A DNA stretch of 64,000 nucleotides, taken from the NCBI GenBank assembly GCA_022749755.1, contig CM040442.1, forward strand, positions 9,646,457 to 9,710,456. Direction: 5' to 3'. How positions within the stretch are numbered: position 1 is the stretch's first letter; every line of letters starts with the position of its first letter. Below the pieces are notes generated by a model. That model made no database searches. It had not been told where the DNA came from and saw only the letters and a program-made list of their open reading frames with translations. This document shows positions 60,720 to 64,000 of this stretch, in pieces. Both the position numbers and the translations under genes were made by a program. This DNA comes from Azadirachta indica. Its lineage: Eukaryota > Streptophyta > Magnoliopsida > Sapindales > Meliaceae.

Positions 60720-61274
60720 TCATTTCATAGATAATTTCATCTCCTAATTGATTGATTGTACAGTCAAGAGATGGGTCCATATGCTTAATAATTTTTTTTA
60801 TTAAAAAGAAAAAGAAAAGAATGATCCTTGTACAGTGAAATGATACGTTCTTCAACACAACACGAAAGGAAGTCCAACTTATAATTCCATATCTAAAGCA
60901 AAAAAGCTTAAGGCGAGTGTGATTCTAAAGAAAGCAAAGCGGGGATCCATAACAAATTAAAGTTAGCGCAAGGGAATTAATTGACGACAACGTTTGGTAT
61001 CTCTTGCGTTAATTATTAAAGTTTCAATTTTAATTGCCACCGTATCACGTTATGCATCTGGGTTTGCACTATTATACCTTGAGTGAATGTTAAATACAAT
61101 AATTTAACTATTCATGTCTCCCTTTTTGTGAGAAAAGATGTGTGTTGGACCTACCCTATTTTATTTACTATAAGAATTGATAGGAAAAAGATAATTTTCA
61201 CAGCCTCATCAAACAGATCATCTAACAACTCAATTTCTCCTCTTTTGCTGCAAAAGTATTTATCTCCTCCAACA
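60720..61274 (+). promoter_or_regulatory. Upstream region and leader of NLR 2
   Basis: Carries the recurring 'agagatgggtccatatgctt' block (60767) and 'aaattaaagttagcgcaag', copies of which occur without genes at 19330, 23707, 38233 and 40067. The leader 61186-61274 is nearly the same as that of NLR 1. A plausible TATA (CTATAAG) lies near 61168. Confidence 0.45.
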
Positions 61275-64000
61275 ATGGCTGAAGCAATAGTCTCCGCTGT
61301 CTTGGAGCAGCTGACTTCATTAATCTCTCAAGAAATAAAAAAAGAGGTGAAGCTTGTAGTGGGTGTCGAGGAAGAAGTGGAAGTACTTGCCAACAATTTT
61401 CGAGCCATGCAAGCTGTGCTGGTTGATGCAGAGCAAAGACAAGTGAAGGAGGAAACTGTTAGGATTTGGCTAGATCAGCTCAAAGCTGTATCCTATGACA
61501 TGGAAGATGTGTTGGATGAGTGGAACACTGCAAGGTTGAAGTTGCAAATCGAGGGAGTTGACAATGCTATTGCTCCTAAGAAGAAGGTATCCTCAATCCT
61601 TACTTCACCTTGCTTTTGTTTCAAACGAGTTAGTTTGCGCAGGGATATTGCTCACAAGATAAAAGAAATCAATGAAAATTTAGATGTTATTGCAAAAGAG
61701 AAAAATGATTTTAATTTTAGTTTAAGTGTTGATGAGAAATCAAAGCGTGTACCTAGTATTTCCTTTGTTGATGAGTCTAAAATTTGTGGTAGAGATGATG
61801 AGAAGAATAAACTTATAAAAAAGTTGTGTGAGACCAGTGAAAAACAAAAAGGCTTCCATGTCATCTCAATTGTTGGTATGGGAGGCATTGGGAAAACAAC
61901 CCTTGCTCAACTTGCCTCCAATGAGGATCAAGTGAAAAAACACTTTCATGAAGTAATATGGGTCTATGTATCGGACTCTTTTGATGAGTTTAGGATTGCC
62001 AAAGCAATCATTGAAGCTTTAAATGGCCATGCTTCTCATTTAAGTGAATTTCAATCTCTCATGCAACTTATTCATAATTCTATAGAAGGGAAAAAGATTC
62101 TTCTTGTCTTCGATGATGTATGGAATGATGATTACAAAAAATGGGAACCATTCCATAATTGTTTACAAAATAGTTTTCATGGCAGTAAAATTTTAATTAC
62201 CACTCGTAAGGAGTCAGTTGCGCAAATGATGGGATCAGTTGATGTTATCTCCATCACACAATTAACTGACGAGGCATGTTGGTCATTGTTTAAATTGATA
62301 GCATTTTCTGGTCGATCCAATCAGGAATGTCAAAAGTTGGAAGGAATTGGTCGAAAAATTGTGGGCAAGTGCAAGGGCTTACCTCTTGCTGCAAAAACAA
62401 TAGGGAGTCTCATGCGCTCAAAGAAAACTAAAGAAGAGTGGCAAAGAATTTTAGATAGTGAATTATGGAAACTAGAGGAGTCAGAGGAATTAGGTCTTTT
62501 AGCTCCTTTGTTGTTGAGTTATAATGATTTGCCTTCTATGGTTAAACGATGTTTCTCTTATTGTGCTGTCTTACCTAAAGACTACAGTATAGAGAAAGAT
62601 GAATTAATTAAATTATGGATGGCTCATGGTTATATTAGTGTAAAACAGAATAAGGAGATGGAAATGGAGATGATTGGTCAAGAGTATTTTGATATCTTAG
62701 CAACTCGTTCTTTCTTCCAAGAGTTTGAGAGAGACTATGATGATTTTATTATAAAATGCAAGATGCATGATATAGTACATGACTTTGCCAAATTTATTAG
62801 TAAGGGAGAATGTCTTGCGATAGATGAACTTAATGGTCTTGAAGAATTAATCCTACCTGAAAGAAACGTCTTTCATTCCCTGTTAAAGCTTAGTGAGAAG
62901 TTTCCATTCCCGAGCTCCATTTCTAGGTTCAAAAGATTGCGTAGCCTCTTAATTCGTGGTGCATTTCAAGACTATTCATTGGTTAGTAAGGTTCTACCAG
63001 AGTTATTTGATAACTTGACAAGTTTAAGGGTATTTCATATGGATATAGACTGGTATTGGTTTGTTTCAACGATACAGCTTCCGAAAGAGGTTGGAAAGTT
63101 GATACATTTGAGATACCTTAATTTGTCAGGTCAACCTATAGAAGGACTGCCTGAGACATTGTGTGAGCTATATAATCTACAAATTTTAGACATTAGTAAC
63201 TGCAAGAGACTTAAAGAATTACCGCAAGGGATTGGAAAGTTAACAAACATGAGGCATTTATTGAATGATTTCACTCGTTCGATAACCTACCTGCCAGTGG
63301 GGATTACGAGATTAACCAATTTGCGGACATTGAGAAGATTCATTGTTGGTGGAAATGTTGATGAAATCAAAAAACGTAGCCTTGAATCTTTGAAAAACTT
63401 TGATCTCCTTCGAGATTGCGGCATTGTTGGACTGGGTAATGTGTCAGATGTTGGTGAGGCTAATATATCAGAACTTGATAAAAGAAAAAATCTGCATGTT
63501 TTGAGACTTCGTTTCGACAGGAGTAACGAAGGAAGGAGGAAGAATGAGGAAGACGAAGAACTACTTGAAGCCTTACAACCACCACTAAATTTGAAGGAAT
63601 TACTAATAATTGAATACAGAGGCAACTCATTTTTCCCCAGTTGGATGACGTCATTAACCAACCTGAAGGTTTTAAATCTCGTTGCGTGCATGAATTGCGT
63701 TCATCTGCCTCCCCTGGGAAAGCTGCCGTCCCTTGAAAGACTCCAGTTATTCGGAATGAAAAGTGTGAAAAGAGTGGGTAATGAATTTCTGGGAATAGAT
63801 CAAGAATCATCTTCCTATGTTGTTGCCTTTCCTAAATTGAAATCATTGGAATTTCTGTTAATGAGAAATTGGGAAGAGTGGGATTACGGAATTAATGGAA
63901 ATGGAGAAAATTGTATGCCACTTCTTTCTTCCTTGACAATCGAAGACTGCTTGAAATTAAAGGCACTGCCAAGCCACATTCTTCAGAAAACGACATTGCA
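61275..64000 (+). CDS. CC-NB-LRR (CNL) disease-resistance protein, RGA-like; runs off the window
   Basis: Start ATG 61275 (MAEAIVSAVLEQLTSLIS) matches the start of NLR 1. The frame is open for 908 codons to the window end. Domains: coiled coil with EDVLDEW near 77; CGRDDEK; P-loop GMGGIGKTT from 201; kinase-2 VFDDVW around 279-283; GLPLA from 368; CFSYCAVLPKDYS; MHD motif from 497; LRRs from about 560, reaching HILQKTTL at the edge. Against NLR 1 there are only small in-frame length changes (for example one extra ME pair before MIG) and many substitutions concentrated in the LRRs, as expected for paralogues under diversification. The kinase-2 Leu is Phe here, and VCVSD has become VYVSD. The last few codons and any terminal exon lie outside. 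Confidence 0.93.
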   Translation, partial: MAEAIVSAVLEQLTSLISQEIKKEVKLVVGVEEEVEVLANNFRAMQAVLVDAEQRQVKEETVRIWLDQLKAVSYDMEDVLDEWNTARLKLQIEGVDNAIAPKKKVSSILTSPCFCFKRVSLRRDIAHKIKEINENLDVIAKEKNDFNFSLSVDEKSKRVPSISFVDESKICGRDDEKNKLIKKLCETSEKQKGFHVISIVGMGGIGKTTLAQLASNEDQVKKHFHEVIWVYVSDSFDEFRIAKAIIEALNGHASHLSEFQSLMQLIHNSIEGKKILLVFDDVWNDDYKKWEPFHNCLQNSFHGSKILITTRKESVAQMMGSVDVISITQLTDEACWSLFKLIAFSGRSNQECQKLEGIGRKIVGKCKGLPLAAKTIGSLMRSKKTKEEWQRILDSELWKLEESEELGLLAPLLLSYNDLPSMVKRCFSYCAVLPKDYSIEKDELIKLWMAHGYISVKQNKEMEMEMIGQEYFDILATRSFFQEFERDYDDFIIKCKMHDIVHDFAKFISKGECLAIDELNGLEELILPERNVFHSLLKLSEKFPFPSSISRFKRLRSLLIRGAFQDYSLVSKVLPELFDNLTSLRVFHMDIDWYWFVSTIQLPKEVGKLIHLRYLNLSGQPIEGLPETLCELYNLQILDISNCKRLKELPQGIGKLTNMRHLLNDFTRSITYLPVGITRLTNLRTLRRFIVGGNVDEIKKRSLESLKNFDLLRDCGIVGLGNVSDVGEANISELDKRKNLHVLRLRFDRSNEGRRKNEEDEELLEALQPPLNLKELLIIEYRGNSFFPSWMTSLTNLKVLNLVACMNCVHLPPLGKLPSLERLQLFGMKSVKRVGNEFLGIDQESSSYVVAFPKLKSLEFLLMRNWEEWDYGINGNGENCMPLLSSLTIEDCLKLKALPSHILQKTTL

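Noticed and set aside
1..64000. tRNA, rRNA or organelle-derived genes
   Set aside because: I scanned by eye for cloverleaf consensus and rRNA-like blocks and saw none; a covariance-model search would be more sensitive.

Overview
This window is nuclear DNA from a dicot plant. It is about 70% A+T, its genes are widely spaced and contain introns, and most of it is layered transposon debris. The coiled-coil NLR (CNL) resistance genes closely resemble the RGA-like family I know from Citrus, so a Rutaceae tree is my best guess. That rests on recognition only; no search was run.

Layout. 1-12060: a CNL locus with one intact gene (3687-6591), LRR-end fragments at 184, 8930 and 10011, and a ~1.9 kb module present twice (184-2160 and 10011-11870). 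13757-14205: a hAT-type MITE. 15047-18645 (minus): a four-exon ankyrin/PGG membrane protein of the ACD6/ITN1 type, with perfect exon phasing but one in-frame TGA. 19190-24480: duplicated NLR upstream DNA, a retroelement-like leader and a 9-unit minisatellite. 24480-28020: truncated NLR 5' ends interrupted by a small Copia element. 28115-29290: first copy of a plant-rhabdovirus nucleocapsid-like sequence. 29404-30347: LINE tail. 30379-31799: foldback element with a 40-bp minisatellite core. 32961-35860: decayed Copia element. 38095-42340: more NLR-upstream duplications, a Mutator-like MITE, and an inverted NLR 5' fragment. 42945-44780: second nucleocapsid-like copy with a 423-codon open frame. 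46458-50520: very AT-rich long inverted repeats. 51774-58985: LINE bisected by a complete but mutated Copia element with a perfect AACCT target duplication. 61275-64000: a second open CNL gene running off the window.

How it fits together. The window is an immune-receptor cluster that grows and breaks by duplication: two intact NLRs, at least six NLR fragments and five copies of NLR-type upstream DNA. The most unusual content is the pair of endogenous, non-retroviral, rhabdovirus N-like sequences. The two copies share ~360 bp of non-viral 5' flank, so they were duplicated inside the plant genome. One retains a long open frame followed by a plausible 3'-UTR intron, which is compatible with a host gene, though expression cannot be judged from sequence.
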